64,000 bases of DNA. It comes from Scatosoma sp045576335. Its GTDB lineage: Bacteria > Bacillota > Clostridia > Christensenellales > Borkfalkiaceae. Position 1 is the stretch's first letter, and the number at the start of each line of letters is the position of its first letter. Positions 7,537-16,735 of the stretch are shown in pieces. Below the pieces are notes generated by a model that saw only the letters and a list, made by a program, of their open reading frames with translations, was not told the DNA's origin and did no database searches. The position numbers and the translations under genes are program-made. The DNA lies in contig JAZNGH010000028.1 in NCBI GenBank assembly GCA_045576335.1, forward strand, positions 1 through 64,000. Direction: 5' to 3'.

Positions 7537-7624
7537 TATATTTTTATAAAATCCCCTTGCCTTTTTCAAGTTTTTTTCCCGAAAAGGCCGCAAAATTCCT
7601 TAAAAGCCGTCAATTTTCGTTTTT

Positions 7625-7633
7625 TGATATAAT
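7625..7633 (+). promoter_or_regulatory. extended -10 promoter for the 326-residue protein
   Basis: TGaTATAAT at 7625-7633 without a clear -35. Start expected near 7640, giving a leader of about 42 nt with GAGGTG. Confidence 0.55.
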
Positions 7634-7681
7634 ATATACTACTGTTATTACATAAATTATAACACGACGAGGTGTAAAATT

Positions 7682-8662
7682 TTGAACTACGTGAAAAAAA
7701 TGTGTATTTTACGACAGGCAAAGCAAGGCTTTTCAGGCGACGGCAAAGCCCTTTCGGGGCTTGTAAAGGTAGAACAGTACGGTAAAAATCTTGCCGTTGA
7801 GGTTTCCGTCATCAATTTCGCACCCCTCATTTCGGGCGAGTATTATTGCGTGCTATCCGACCGCAAGGGCAGAACGGAAATGCTGCCGCTTCGCGGCAAA
7901 AGTCTTTTTAATATCCTTACGGATATGGAGGTTGCCGACGGCTTTTGCGCCGTGATTTGTTTTGTCAAAAACGAGATTTTGCCCATTGCCTACGGCGTCA
8001 ACGGGAACGGCTCATACGACTGGAAAAGTATCTTGAACGCAACCCTGCCCCCGCTCTTTACTAAGCAGGAGGAGAAAAACACGCAATCGGCAATCAGCGA
8101 AACGCCCGCAAAAGCAGAGGAGGCTTCTTCCTTTGATTACGACGACGAAACGCTGGCGGCAGAAAATTACTATCAGGAGGACGAAAATGAACAAATCGAG
8201 CCTAAACAAGCTGGCGAAAATGCACGTTTTGAGAGCGGAGCTGAAAAACAAAACGCGCAAGCAGGGGCTTGCGCTACGGAAAATGACGATGCTCCAAGCG
8301 TACTCCACCCGTTTAAGACGGAGTCGGACGGATATTACGTCGCCGTAAAGGCGGAAATCGACGAGCTAATGGGTGCGTATCCGCGCGACGAACGCCTAAA
8401 CGGCGCGTTTTCGTGCAGCGAATGGGTGCGTATCCGCGGTGACGAGGACGACCCGAAATATCTCGTCGGCGTGGTATACGACGAGGGCAAGGCGCGGTAT
8501 ATTTGCTACGCGCTCGCTGCGGAAAATAAAGACGAACCGCCCGAAGAGATTAAGGACGTTTGCACCTTCGTCCCCTCCACGCCGTTTGACGAAAACAAAG
8601 GCTTTTTCGTCATTTTCCAAAGCGCGTCCACGGGCGAATGTATCAAGCCCCTCCGCGCGTAA
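7682..8662 (+). CDS. uncharacterised two-domain cytosolic protein
   Basis: A 326-residue protein I do not recognise. Residues 1-125 form a beta-rich domain (Gly-Leu-Val-Lys-Val and Val-Ile-Asn-Phe-Ala strands); 130-205 is a low-complexity Glu/Gln/Ala/Asn linker; 210-326 is a second globular domain starting Pro-Phe-Lys-Thr-Glu and ending Cys-Ile-Lys-Pro-Leu. There is no signal peptide or membrane helix. Start is a TTG at 7682, seven bases after GAGGTG; no better ATG is present near the domain start. It stands alone between its own promoter and the promoter of the next gene. Confidence 0.75.
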   Translation: MNYVKKMCILRQAKQGFSGDGKALSGLVKVEQYGKNLAVEVSVINFAPLISGEYYCVLSDRKGRTEMLPLRGKSLFNILTDMEVADGFCAVICFVKNEILPIAYGVNGNGSYDWKSILNATLPPLFTKQEEKNTQSAISETPAKAEEASSFDYDDETLAAENYYQEDENEQIEPKQAGENARFESGAEKQNAQAGACATENDDAPSVLHPFKTESDGYYVAVKAEIDELMGAYPRDERLNGAFSCSEWVRIRGDEDDPKYLVGVVYDEGKARYICYALAAENKDEPPEEIKDVCTFVPSTPFDENKGFFVIFQSASTGECIKPLRA

Positions 8663-8689
8663 TACGCTAAAATTTTTTCACAAAAAGCG

Positions 8690-8718
8690 TTGACAAACAA
8701 CGAAGCGAAGCGTATAAT
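8690..8718 (+). promoter_or_regulatory. consensus sigma-A promoter of the ECF substrate subunit
   Basis: Perfect TTGACA (8690-8695), 17 bp, perfect TATAAT (8713-8718); GAGGTG follows before the ATG at 8739. No riboswitch-sized leader is present. Confidence 0.85.
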
Positions 8719-8738
8719 ATAACGCAAAGAGGTGCAGT

Positions 8739-9293
8739 ATGCGAAAAGCTTTAACCCTTTACGGTATATCCTTTGCCAAACAACTCGCTTTCACCGCCGT
8801 TTTTGCCGCGCTTTGCTGTGTTGGAACGCTCGTGGTCGTCATCCCCCTGCCCGCGTCGGGGTATTTCAATGCAGGCGACGTATTCGTTTTGCTTGCAGGC
8901 TGGTGTTTAGGACCGCTTTACGGTAGCGTAGCCGCCGCACTCGGCAGCGCGCTTGCCGACGTTTTCAGCGGGTTTTCTCTCTACGCCCCCGCCACCTTTC
9001 TTATCAAGGGAGTTGATGCGCTCGCCGCGTATCTGGTATACTCGTTTTTGAAAAAATTTATAAAAAAGAACGCGCACGATTTTCTTCCCCGCGCCGTTTC
9101 CGCTCTTTTTGCGGAGGCAATTATGGTGCTTGGATATTTTCTTTTTGAAAGTATCCTTTACGGCTTTGTAGGCGCAATGCCGAATATTCTCGGAAACACG
9201 TTGCAAGGCGTTTGCTGTATATTCATTGCCACCGCACTCGTTTCCGCCCTTTATCCCATAAAAGCCGTTCGAGGCTTTTTCCCTGCTTTATAA
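8739..9293 (+). CDS. ECF transporter S component
   Basis: A 184-residue membrane protein with about six hydrophobic segments, matching the substrate-binding (S) subunit of energy-coupling-factor vitamin transporters. Typical features are the small size, the G-Y-F-N-A-G-D-V loop after helix 2 and the GP.YG...A.GSALAD segment (about 62-80). The T subunit and ATPases are not nearby, as in group II ECF systems with a shared energising module. The short 5' leader holds no recognisable riboswitch, so the vitamin cannot be inferred from regulation. Confidence 0.8.
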   Translation: MRKALTLYGISFAKQLAFTAVFAALCCVGTLVVVIPLPASGYFNAGDVFVLLAGWCLGPLYGSVAAALGSALADVFSGFSLYAPATFLIKGVDALAAYLVYSFLKKFIKKNAHDFLPRAVSALFAEAIMVLGYFLFESILYGFVGAMPNILGNTLQGVCCIFIATALVSALYPIKAVRGFFPAL

Positions 9294-9308
9294 TTTCATA
9301 AACGATTA

Positions 9309-9346
9309 AAAATCGGGGTTACCGCACACGGCAACCCCGATTTTTT
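9309..9346. terminator. bidirectional terminator between ECF S component and GH78 gene
   Basis: AATCGGGGTT (9311-9320) pairs with AACCCCGATT (9333-9342); T run on the right and A run on the left allow termination of both convergent transcripts. Confidence 0.8.
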
Positions 9347-9359
9347 ATTAGGAAGATTT

Positions 9360-11276
9360 TTATTTCAAAACATTATAATAGTAAATGGGGATCGCCGTCC
9401 AGCCGTGACAAAGGCTGCCCGCGTGCTCGAACGCAATCGCGCCCTCAATCGTTTCCCACGTCGCCGTTGCGCCGCCGTCCAACATAATCTGGTAATCTCT
9501 ATAAATTTCCGACCAAATGATATCGCGGTATTTTTCCTTGTTCGTCTTGATAAGCGCGTCGTACTTAAAGACCTTCATACTCAACGAGCAAGGGATTAAT
9601 TCGCCTTTTACAAGCTTTTCGCAAATGCCCTCCGCATCTTTACCCGAAACGACCCCGAACACGACCGCCAACGCGTTGACAAGCTCGGTATATTGCTCCG
9701 TTCCCGCCGTTGCCGTCATTGCGCCCGCCTCTTTATCAAAAAACGTTTCGTACGTCGCTTTTGCAATTTCCTCCGCCTCGCCCGCATACGGGAATGGCAG
9801 GTCAGCAAGCGCGCAAATCCGCTCCAAGCACTGCAAAGCCATTACGGTCAAAATATTGATTACCGCGTCGGGAATAGGCTCGTCCGCTTGGTGCAATTGC
9901 CCTTCCGCGTACTCCGACCAGTCGTAGAAATTCCAATGTTGTTTTTCCGCGAAACGGTGGATAAGCCCGTTTTTCTTTCTGCCAAGGAACACGTCAACCA
10001 CCTTGCACATTTTCGCAAACACTTCCTTGGCAAGCGTGATATCCCCCGTGTATTCGGTATATTCCTTGACGGACAACGTATAATAGAGCGCGAACGAGGG
10101 AATGGTCAAATCCTCGCCGCAAGGGAAGCAAATGGCGAGCAAATCGTCCATTCGTCTGTCCTTGCTCATAAGCAACAAATTCGCCCGCACGTACTCCGCG
10201 TTTTTATCCTCAAACGCGTAATATCCGCAAAGCATTTGATTGCGCGAATCGAACGCGTATAAGCATTGCTCTCTCCAAGGACAATCCACGTAATGCTCCA
10301 TCATACAAAGCTGCAAGCTCCGCAAACAGAGGTCATAAATATCGTTGTCAAGCTTACTTGCGCCCTTGAACGCCTTGGGCTTCGTGGGATATACCTGTGG
10401 AATAAGCCCCGCAAAAAGCAAATCGATTTCTTCCTCGCAATCGAATTGCAAATATCTGCACCCAAAGCGCAGCATATCGTTTTCGTACGCGTTTTCGCCT
10501 GTTTTCGCGATATATTCCACGCTGAAATCGCGCGCGCCGACGATACGGCGCACTCTGCCGTTTTCCAAATCCTCACCGTAAGACACGGTGATTTTTTGTG
10601 CCGTTTTGGAGCGAAGCGCAAAGGACAACAGCCCCACCGTTTCCTCGCCCAAATCCAGCACGAATACTTTGTTGTCCACGCTTTCCAAAAGCTTGGCTTT
10701 TTTAAGTGCAAGCTGCACCGCCTTTTTCACGGGTCTTGCCACGAACGAGCAATTTTTGTCCACGCAAACGGAGTTTTTGAAGCCGTCAAGCTCGCCGTTT
10801 ATCCAGTTATCCTGCTTATTCGCGTCGTATAAATAGCTATACCCAAGCTGCACCGTAATCTGCTTTTCATACCCGTTTTTATACGCACGGCTCGCGCGCG
10901 AAAGGGTCTTTTCGGAGCTTTCAACGCATACCTGCCCCGCCTCTTTAACTTCAAAAATCAAGCCTGCCGCCGAGGCGAGATAGCGTTGGGTGTTCGTACC
11001 GAAATGCCAAACGAGCACCGCGATTTTATTTTTACCTTTCACGAGATAGGGAGAGATATCAATATCGTCGTAGGATTTGTACCACTCAAAGTCGCCGTAC
11101 TGATTCGCCGCAACGAATTTGCCGTTGATATACAGCGTATAATCGCTATCCGCAGACAAACGGCAAACGCATTTGCCGCCCTGCCATACGAACTCGTCGT
11201 AAAATTCGCCGTAGGAGTTTGCGCCGCATAAGCCCTCTACCCATATCCATTGTGCCTTTTCAAAAGCTTCTTGCAT
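9360..11276 (-). CDS. GH78 alpha-L-rhamnosidase-like glycosidase
   Basis: A 638-residue glycoside hydrolase of the GH78 superfamily, predicted to release terminal rhamnose or a related sugar in the cytosol (no signal peptide). The N-terminal half has beta-sandwich modules (TLYINGKFV near 47-55); the C-terminal half is an (alpha/alpha)6 barrel. The family signature appears as DCPWREQ (331-337) followed by AFDSRNQ (341-347), replacing the more common DCPQR...GWTGD. The barrel ends in a WETIEGAIAFEHAGSLCHGW segment. Last gene of the leftward esterase / GH38 / oxidoreductase / GH13 / GH78 unit. Confidence 0.82.
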   Translation of the reverse strand: MQEAFEKAQWIWVEGLCGANSYGEFYDEFVWQGGKCVCRLSADSDYTLYINGKFVAANQYGDFEWYKSYDDIDISPYLVKGKNKIAVLVWHFGTNTQRYLASAAGLIFEVKEAGQVCVESSEKTLSRASRAYKNGYEKQITVQLGYSYLYDANKQDNWINGELDGFKNSVCVDKNCSFVARPVKKAVQLALKKAKLLESVDNKVFVLDLGEETVGLLSFALRSKTAQKITVSYGEDLENGRVRRIVGARDFSVEYIAKTGENAYENDMLRFGCRYLQFDCEEEIDLLFAGLIPQVYPTKPKAFKGASKLDNDIYDLCLRSLQLCMMEHYVDCPWREQCLYAFDSRNQMLCGYYAFEDKNAEYVRANLLLMSKDRRMDDLLAICFPCGEDLTIPSFALYYTLSVKEYTEYTGDITLAKEVFAKMCKVVDVFLGRKKNGLIHRFAEKQHWNFYDWSEYAEGQLHQADEPIPDAVINILTVMALQCLERICALADLPFPYAGEAEEIAKATYETFFDKEAGAMTATAGTEQYTELVNALAVVFGVVSGKDAEGICEKLVKGELIPCSLSMKVFKYDALIKTNKEKYRDIIWSEIYRDYQIMLDGGATATWETIEGAIAFEHAGSLCHGWTAIPIYYYNVLK

Positions 11277-11288
11277 CGTTCCGTCCTT

Positions 11289-12893
11289 TTATTTTTCTAA
11301 AATGATAAAGCTCTTGCCCGTAAGCTCGATACGATCGCCGTCCACCTTGCAGTTTTGCGAAAGCAATACCTTTCCGCTTGCCGTGATACTCGCCGCCTTC
11401 GCGCCGGGATTGATTGCCACGAGGAAGGTCTTTTCGCCGTCCGTACGCTCGTACACCAACGGATACCCGCCGTTTTCCATACTCACGATTTTCAAGCCCT
11501 TATCCGCCGCAAACGCGGGGCTGGACTTACGGATTTTGGCAAGTTTGCGCACGGTATTGAGCAAGGAATTTTCGTCCTTTTCCATACTCTCCACGCTCTG
11601 TCTTTTCACGTCGTTGACGGGCAGATACAGCGCGTCCTTACTCGTGGAAAAGCCGCGATTTTCGCCGTTCGTCCATTGCATAGGCGTACGGCAGCCCGTA
11701 CGGATATACCCGCCGTCCTTATTGATAGAGAAGTTATGCGTCATACCGATTTCGTCGCCGTAATAGATAAACGGCACGTGCTTGTAGGTCATCAGAAACG
11801 CGAACATAACCTTTAAGACGTCCTCGTCCTTATGCTCTGCAACACGCACGACGTCGTGATAGCCGCTGGGAATGGAGAAGCACCCCTTCCCCTCTACGCA
11901 ATCGTGCAAACGTGAGGTATAACGAATGAAATTTTCAATCGAACCCTTGCCGTTCGCCGAGAAATAGCTGTCGCCTTGCTCGAACGCCGGCAAAATGTTC
12001 GTACCCTTTTCGTTGCGGAGAAGTTCGTTGTACGATTGCTCGTCGTGAGCAAGATAATCCAAGTCAAACCCGCATTTACCAACGGAGTTGGGAGTATAAC
12101 CAAACTCGGCGACAAACGCCGCGTCGGGGTATTCCGACTTAATCGTACCGATTAAAATATCCCAAAGCCATTTCAAGCCCGCGATATCCTCGTCGTTATC
12201 CGAATCGTACACGCAGTCTTTTACGAGCGAGTTGGCGAGGTCCACACGGAAGCCGCTCACGCCCTTATTCAGCCAAAAGCGCATAATACCCAGGATTTCC
12301 TCACGAAGCGGCTTCAAACGCTCGTCCGTGTAGTGCATTTTCCAGTCCTCGCCCAAATCGTATGCATTTTCGCGGACGCCCTTTTCGGGAAGCTTGTTCC
12401 AGCCGTAGTTGAGCGCGGGCTGGCAAGCGTAATAGTTGATGAGATATCCGCCGTCACGGGGATGCAAGCCGTGAATACTCTTGTCCTTATACTTGCTGAA
12501 ATTGCTGTCTGTCCAGATAAACCAATCGGTATATTTATTCTTTTCGTCCTTTGCCGATTGCAAAAACCAAGGGTGTTTATTCGAAGTATGCCCGATAACG
12601 AGGTCGATAATCAAGCGGATGCCCAGCTCGTTTGCCTTGGCGACGAGCGCGTCGAAATCCTCCATTATGCCAAGCTTTTCGTTGACGGCGCAATAATCCG
12701 CCACGTCGTACCCACCGTCCATAAACGGAGAGGGATAAAACGGGTTCAGCCAAATCGCGTCTACACCCAAGCTTTTCAAATAATCCAGCTTTTGCGCGAT
12801 ACCCTTCAAATCGCCGATTCCGTCACCGTTAGAATCGTAAAAGCTCGTCGGATAAACCTGATAACAAATACTGTTTTTAAGCCATTTATTCAT
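11289..12893 (-). CDS. GH13 alpha-glucosidase-like enzyme
   Basis: A 534-residue alpha-amylase-superfamily enzyme, probably a cytosolic exo-acting alpha-glucosidase. Counting from the ATG at 12893: the QVYPTSFYDSNGDGIGDL start of the barrel, nucleophile Asp218 in GFRVDLANS, acid/base Glu263 in FVAEFG, and the transition-state HD pair at 346-347 in SGYHD. A C-terminal beta domain follows from about 460. I prefer 12893 over the in-frame ATG at 12902 because AAGG is nine bases before it and would abut the earlier ATG. The usual Asn before HD is Tyr here. Substrate is probably an alpha-gluco-oligosaccharide. Confidence 0.85.
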   Translation of the reverse strand: MNKWLKNSICYQVYPTSFYDSNGDGIGDLKGIAQKLDYLKSLGVDAIWLNPFYPSPFMDGGYDVADYCAVNEKLGIMEDFDALVAKANELGIRLIIDLVIGHTSNKHPWFLQSAKDEKNKYTDWFIWTDSNFSKYKDKSIHGLHPRDGGYLINYYACQPALNYGWNKLPEKGVRENAYDLGEDWKMHYTDERLKPLREEILGIMRFWLNKGVSGFRVDLANSLVKDCVYDSDNDEDIAGLKWLWDILIGTIKSEYPDAAFVAEFGYTPNSVGKCGFDLDYLAHDEQSYNELLRNEKGTNILPAFEQGDSYFSANGKGSIENFIRYTSRLHDCVEGKGCFSIPSGYHDVVRVAEHKDEDVLKVMFAFLMTYKHVPFIYYGDEIGMTHNFSINKDGGYIRTGCRTPMQWTNGENRGFSTSKDALYLPVNDVKRQSVESMEKDENSLLNTVRKLAKIRKSSPAFAADKGLKIVSMENGGYPLVYERTDGEKTFLVAINPGAKAASITASGKVLLSQNCKVDGDRIELTGKSFIILEK

Positions 12894-12907
12894 AATTTTC
12901 ATCCTTA

Positions 12908-14206
12908 TTAAATCTCGCGAATTTTAACGACCTTGCTTTCCTTGCGGCTCTTTTCCGCCGCGTAGCAAACGTAATGCCCGTTGAGTGAATCGTCGATTTT
13001 AGTGACCGACACCGATTCGTTTACCCCGTTGAAATAACGCACCGCGTCCTTCATCATAAAATAATCGCCGCCATAGTGCCCCGCCACGGAATTGTCCTTT
13101 TCGTCGGCAATGGAATTGACCTTGTTAAGGTCAACCACTTCCTCGTGATAGGCAACCTCATCTTGATCGAAGGTACGCACGATATATTTATTATCCTCGA
13201 TATACCCGACGATTTCGCCGTATTCGCAAATAATATGAATATGTCTGCCCGCCTTACTCGCTCCGCCGATCATATTCAAGGTTGCAATCGAGCCGTTTTC
13301 AAATTCCACGGAAACGCATTGTCTGTCCACGATATCCATATCCGTCTTATACACGCATTGCCCGTACACGTCTTGCTTCAAAAATTCCACCTTTTCTTCT
13401 AGCGTAATTTCGTCAAGCGGCTTATTGATTCCCGCCCAAGTATAGAACGGAATGAAATCCTTTTCAATTTGGAATTTGTACGCGTTGAACATACAATTTT
13501 CCTTTTGCGGACATTCGTAGCAATACTGGGTAGCTCCCTTGGGCGCGTTCTTTTCCGTGAAAAAGCTCTTCGAGCCAAAGCTCGAAACCTTTGTCGGCAC
13601 GCTCTCGTTGTTCAGCCAGCAGATAAGGTCGGTATCGTGGCAGCATTTTGCAAGCAAAAATCCGCTTCCGCAAAGCTTTTCGCTGCGCCATTTCCCGCGC
13701 ACGTAGGAATTGACAAAATGCCCGTACCATACGTGCTCGTTGAGCTGCATATTCACGACCTTTCCGAGTTTACCGCTGTCGATAATTTCCTTAATCCCAC
13801 GGTAGAACGGCGTATAGCGGAGCACGTGGCAAACGAGCACCTTTACGCCCTTGCGCTTTGCCGCCGCCTCGATATCCAAAAGCTCTTCCAGCTTGCCCGT
13901 AATAGGCTTTTCCATAACGAGGTCATAGCCCGCCTCAATGATTTTCATTGCCGTTTCGTAGTGCATTTCGTCCATCGTCGCGTTGATGACGAAATCACAA
14001 TCGATTTTTTTAGAAAGGAACACGTCCAAATCGGTAAAACGCATATCCGCTTTTACCGAATATTTATCCGCCGCCTCGTTCATTTTGAACGGATTGACGT
14101 CGATTACCGCTACGATTTCCAACTCATCAGGACAATTCAACGAATAATCGGAATAAATTTGTCCTCTGTTGCCCGCGCCGAGCAACGCCGCTTTCAATTT
14201 TTTCAT
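12908..14206 (-). CDS. Gfo/Idh/MocA-family oxidoreductase
   Basis: A 432-residue NAD(P)-dependent sugar oxidoreductase. The Rossmann motif LLGAGNRGQ (about 7-15) binds the cofactor; the EKPITG motif near 108 holds the family catalytic Lys; a Cys-rich insertion (two Cys pairs in YCYECPQKENCMF, near 231-243) is characteristic of a subset of these enzymes. It would oxidise or epimerise a sugar or sugar acid released by the neighbouring glycosidases. ATG 14206 follows AAGGAGAAGTATT; an ATG at 14233 lacks a site. An own promoter lies in the 101-bp gap upstream. Confidence 0.85.
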   Translation of the reverse strand: MKKLKAALLGAGNRGQIYSDYSLNCPDELEIVAVIDVNPFKMNEAADKYSVKADMRFTDLDVFLSKKIDCDFVINATMDEMHYETAMKIIEAGYDLVMEKPITGKLEELLDIEAAAKRKGVKVLVCHVLRYTPFYRGIKEIIDSGKLGKVVNMQLNEHVWYGHFVNSYVRGKWRSEKLCGSGFLLAKCCHDTDLICWLNNESVPTKVSSFGSKSFFTEKNAPKGATQYCYECPQKENCMFNAYKFQIEKDFIPFYTWAGINKPLDEITLEEKVEFLKQDVYGQCVYKTDMDIVDRQCVSVEFENGSIATLNMIGGASKAGRHIHIICEYGEIVGYIEDNKYIVRTFDQDEVAYHEEVVDLNKVNSIADEKDNSVAGHYGGDYFMMKDAVRYFNGVNESVSVTKIDDSLNGHYVCYAAEKSRKESKVVKIREI

Positions 14207-14276
14207 AATACTTCTCCTTGTCGTTTTTATCATTGTATCATAAAAGAAATTACAAGTCTTGTCTTTTTTAGCGAAA

Positions 14277-14306
14277 TTTATATCATAACTTAACTAAAAA
14301 AAGCAA
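14277..14306 (-). promoter_or_regulatory. internal promoter ahead of the oxidoreductase gene
   Basis: On the minus strand TTGCTT (14306-14301), 18 bp, TATAAA (14282-14277) with extended TGa. A small palindrome ACAAGACTTGT follows in the leader (around 14250-14262) and could be an operator. Confidence 0.45.
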
Positions 14307-14307
14307 T

Positions 14308-16719
14308 TTATACGGGCATCTCATCGTGACAAACGGTAAACTCGCCGTTTTCGTACACCACGGACACGACCTCCGCGCCGCCCGCTTCGCCGCCGATTGC
14401 CTCGTCGCCGATTTTCACGCTAAACGCTCTGCGCTCTCTCGCGGGATTGTACAAGCGAATGACAAGCCCGCCGCCCTCTTTGGGCTTAACGGTCGTGGCG
14501 ATCACCTCGCCCTCTACCAAAACGCGCGGTACGCTCCGCTCGTTTCCGCCCGTGGGGAACACGTTGACCGCGTACGGAGGCTGGTTGAAGCTCTCCGCCA
14601 TAGCGTTCACCTCGTACATGCTACCCCTGTACAAGCGAATATTATAGGTATACCGCCCGCAATCGATACGGGGCAGATAGCGATCGTCGGGATAGAGCGG
14701 ACGGTCGGGCAACGGGTGGAAGCAGTACCCCGCGCCACGCAAAAGCGTGAGATACAAATACCCGTTTTCTTCCTTGCCCGCGTACACGCCGTCGTTGATT
14801 ACGGCAAACACGCAATCGTCCTTTTTCGCGCCCAACCATTTTTGGAAAGTGACCTCGCAAGCGGGCTTTTCTTCCCACACGAACGGACCGTCGCCTACCG
14901 TTTTATAGCCTTTCATATCGCTCGGTACGGGCACTTTCAACCGCACGAGCTTGTTTTTATCCGCAAACTCCACGGTCACCTTCAAATCCAAGTACGGATA
15001 ATTTTTATACCGCTTATATTGCACAACGGCGTTGGTGTTTTCACAAGTATACAACGCCTCGACCGCCGTCCTCACCGCGCCGTCCTCCACAAGCCGCACG
15101 GGCGAGGAAACGCTCTTGACGGCGCAAAACGCGCTCGCTTCTTCGTTTGTCATCAAGCGGAAAGGACGGGGATTTTTGCCCATACCTTTGAGCTCGTCCG
15201 CGCTCATGCCCCAAGGGTCGGCGGTGTCGTCGCTCATTTCCAAGCCCACGGGCGCGTCCAAAAGCGTGCCCTCCAAAAGCGCGCTCAAGCGCACGCTCTC
15301 CCCCGTTTTCTTTTCGGGAACGTCCACGATTACCGTCTTGACGGTGAAACGGGTCACGCAAAGGGGGTCGAGCTTGGCTTCGAATACCACCCGTTTGCGC
15401 CAATCGAGCTGATTGAGCGTAGAACCCTCTTTGATTTGCTGACAGGGCAGCTCGTTGCCTGCCGTGTCGTAAATATGTACTTCGAAAAATTTATCGCTCC
15501 AATTTTGGTCGGCGAGCATAAACTCCACTTCCACGGGCGCATTGACCTCTTTGGGCTCGCAATTAAACACGAACACGGGATATTCTCCCTCGCCCGCGGG
15601 CTTTTGCCCCATCACGAGATACAAAAACGCCGCCGTGCGGTATTCCTTGCTCGTCTTTTGGCTTGCCTTCAACAATTCCAAGCCCTCTTCTTCCGCGTCC
15701 TCGATACAAGTCCCCGGCAAAATGTCGTGGAAGGTCGCGAGCATCATTCTCTTTTCCGCTTCCGACAATGCTTGCAAATCGGGAATTTGTCCCGCAAGCA
15801 TAGCCGCGGCAATCATTTTTTCCGCCGCGTAGAACAGATTTTCCGCCTTTCTGTACCCCTGCTTGATACGCGCCATAGACGAATAACAGCCGGGCATACA
15901 GGTCACAAGCGAGTCCGTCACGTCCCCGCCCACGTCGATAGTATCCGCAAGCAACGCTTCGGGCGTGCTGTGGATAAGCTCCACGCCGTCGATTTTGATC
16001 TCCGCGATATCCCGCAAATCCTTTCTCGACGGACCGCCGCCGTGATTGCCCACGCCCCATAAAACGTAGTCCACGTTCCCCGTTTCCTGCTTTTCCGCAT
16101 TTTTGTCCACGTCTGCGCCGAGCATACCCACGGCTTCGCCGCTGACCTCGCTCAAAATCTTGGTTTTCACCTGACCGAGCAGAGAGGAATAGGAAAAGGT
16201 CTCCGACGCGAGCACCGCGCTGCCGTCGGGCGCGACCCAACGGTAGAACTTGGAGGGATATTCAAACTGCGTCTTATTCGGACGGCAATGCAAGTACCCC
16301 TTGTAGCCGTGCTTGGCAAGAATTTGCACGAGTCCCACGCTGTGCCCAAACGAATCGTAGTTGGTCGCCACGCAAGGCTCTACGCCGAATTTTTCACGGA
16401 AATACCGTTTGCCCTCCGCCATTTGTCTTACAAAGGTTTCGCCCGCGGGCATCAGGCAATCGGGCTGTAAATACCACCCGCCCGTGATTTTCCACTTGCC
16501 TTCCTTTACGAGCCTTTGGATACGCGCAAACAAATCGGGCGCGTGCTTTTCAATCGCTTCGTATAAAAGCGATTCGTTGTGGCAGAATATGTAATCGAAC
16601 TCGTCCGCAAGGTCGGCGGCACTCTTAAAGGTCGCGATTGCGGCGGAGATACCCTCATCCCAAGTCCATTGCCAAATCGGGTCGATATGCGCGTTGCAAA
16701 TCAGGTGGACTCTTTTCAT
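14308..16719 (-). CDS. GH38 alpha-mannosidase
   Basis: An 803-residue zinc-dependent alpha-mannosidase of family GH38, cytosolic. Zinc ligands His11 and Asp13 lie in NAHIDPIWQWTWDEG; nucleophile Asp122, also a zinc ligand, is in TNYDSFGH; His331 with Asp332 is in ATFHDILPGT. A three-helix middle domain and two C-terminal beta domains (from about 370) match the usual 800-1000-residue architecture. AAGGAG precedes the ATG at 16719. It lies 16 bases after the esterase gene and likely trims mannosyl residues from imported glycans. Confidence 0.9.
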   Translation of the reverse strand: MKRVHLICNAHIDPIWQWTWDEGISAAIATFKSAADLADEFDYIFCHNESLLYEAIEKHAPDLFARIQRLVKEGKWKITGGWYLQPDCLMPAGETFVRQMAEGKRYFREKFGVEPCVATNYDSFGHSVGLVQILAKHGYKGYLHCRPNKTQFEYPSKFYRWVAPDGSAVLASETFSYSSLLGQVKTKILSEVSGEAVGMLGADVDKNAEKQETGNVDYVLWGVGNHGGGPSRKDLRDIAEIKIDGVELIHSTPEALLADTIDVGGDVTDSLVTCMPGCYSSMARIKQGYRKAENLFYAAEKMIAAAMLAGQIPDLQALSEAEKRMMLATFHDILPGTCIEDAEEEGLELLKASQKTSKEYRTAAFLYLVMGQKPAGEGEYPVFVFNCEPKEVNAPVEVEFMLADQNWSDKFFEVHIYDTAGNELPCQQIKEGSTLNQLDWRKRVVFEAKLDPLCVTRFTVKTVIVDVPEKKTGESVRLSALLEGTLLDAPVGLEMSDDTADPWGMSADELKGMGKNPRPFRLMTNEEASAFCAVKSVSSPVRLVEDGAVRTAVEALYTCENTNAVVQYKRYKNYPYLDLKVTVEFADKNKLVRLKVPVPSDMKGYKTVGDGPFVWEEKPACEVTFQKWLGAKKDDCVFAVINDGVYAGKEENGYLYLTLLRGAGYCFHPLPDRPLYPDDRYLPRIDCGRYTYNIRLYRGSMYEVNAMAESFNQPPYAVNVFPTGGNERSVPRVLVEGEVIATTVKPKEGGGLVIRLYNPARERRAFSVKIGDEAIGGEAGGAEVVSVVYENGEFTVCHDEMPV

Positions 16720-16735
16720 TTTTCAAAACTCCTTT

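Noticed and set aside
8641..8738. Riboswitch ahead of the ECF transporter S component
   Set aside because: The promoter at 8690-8718 leaves a leader of about 14 nt, too short for any aptamer.
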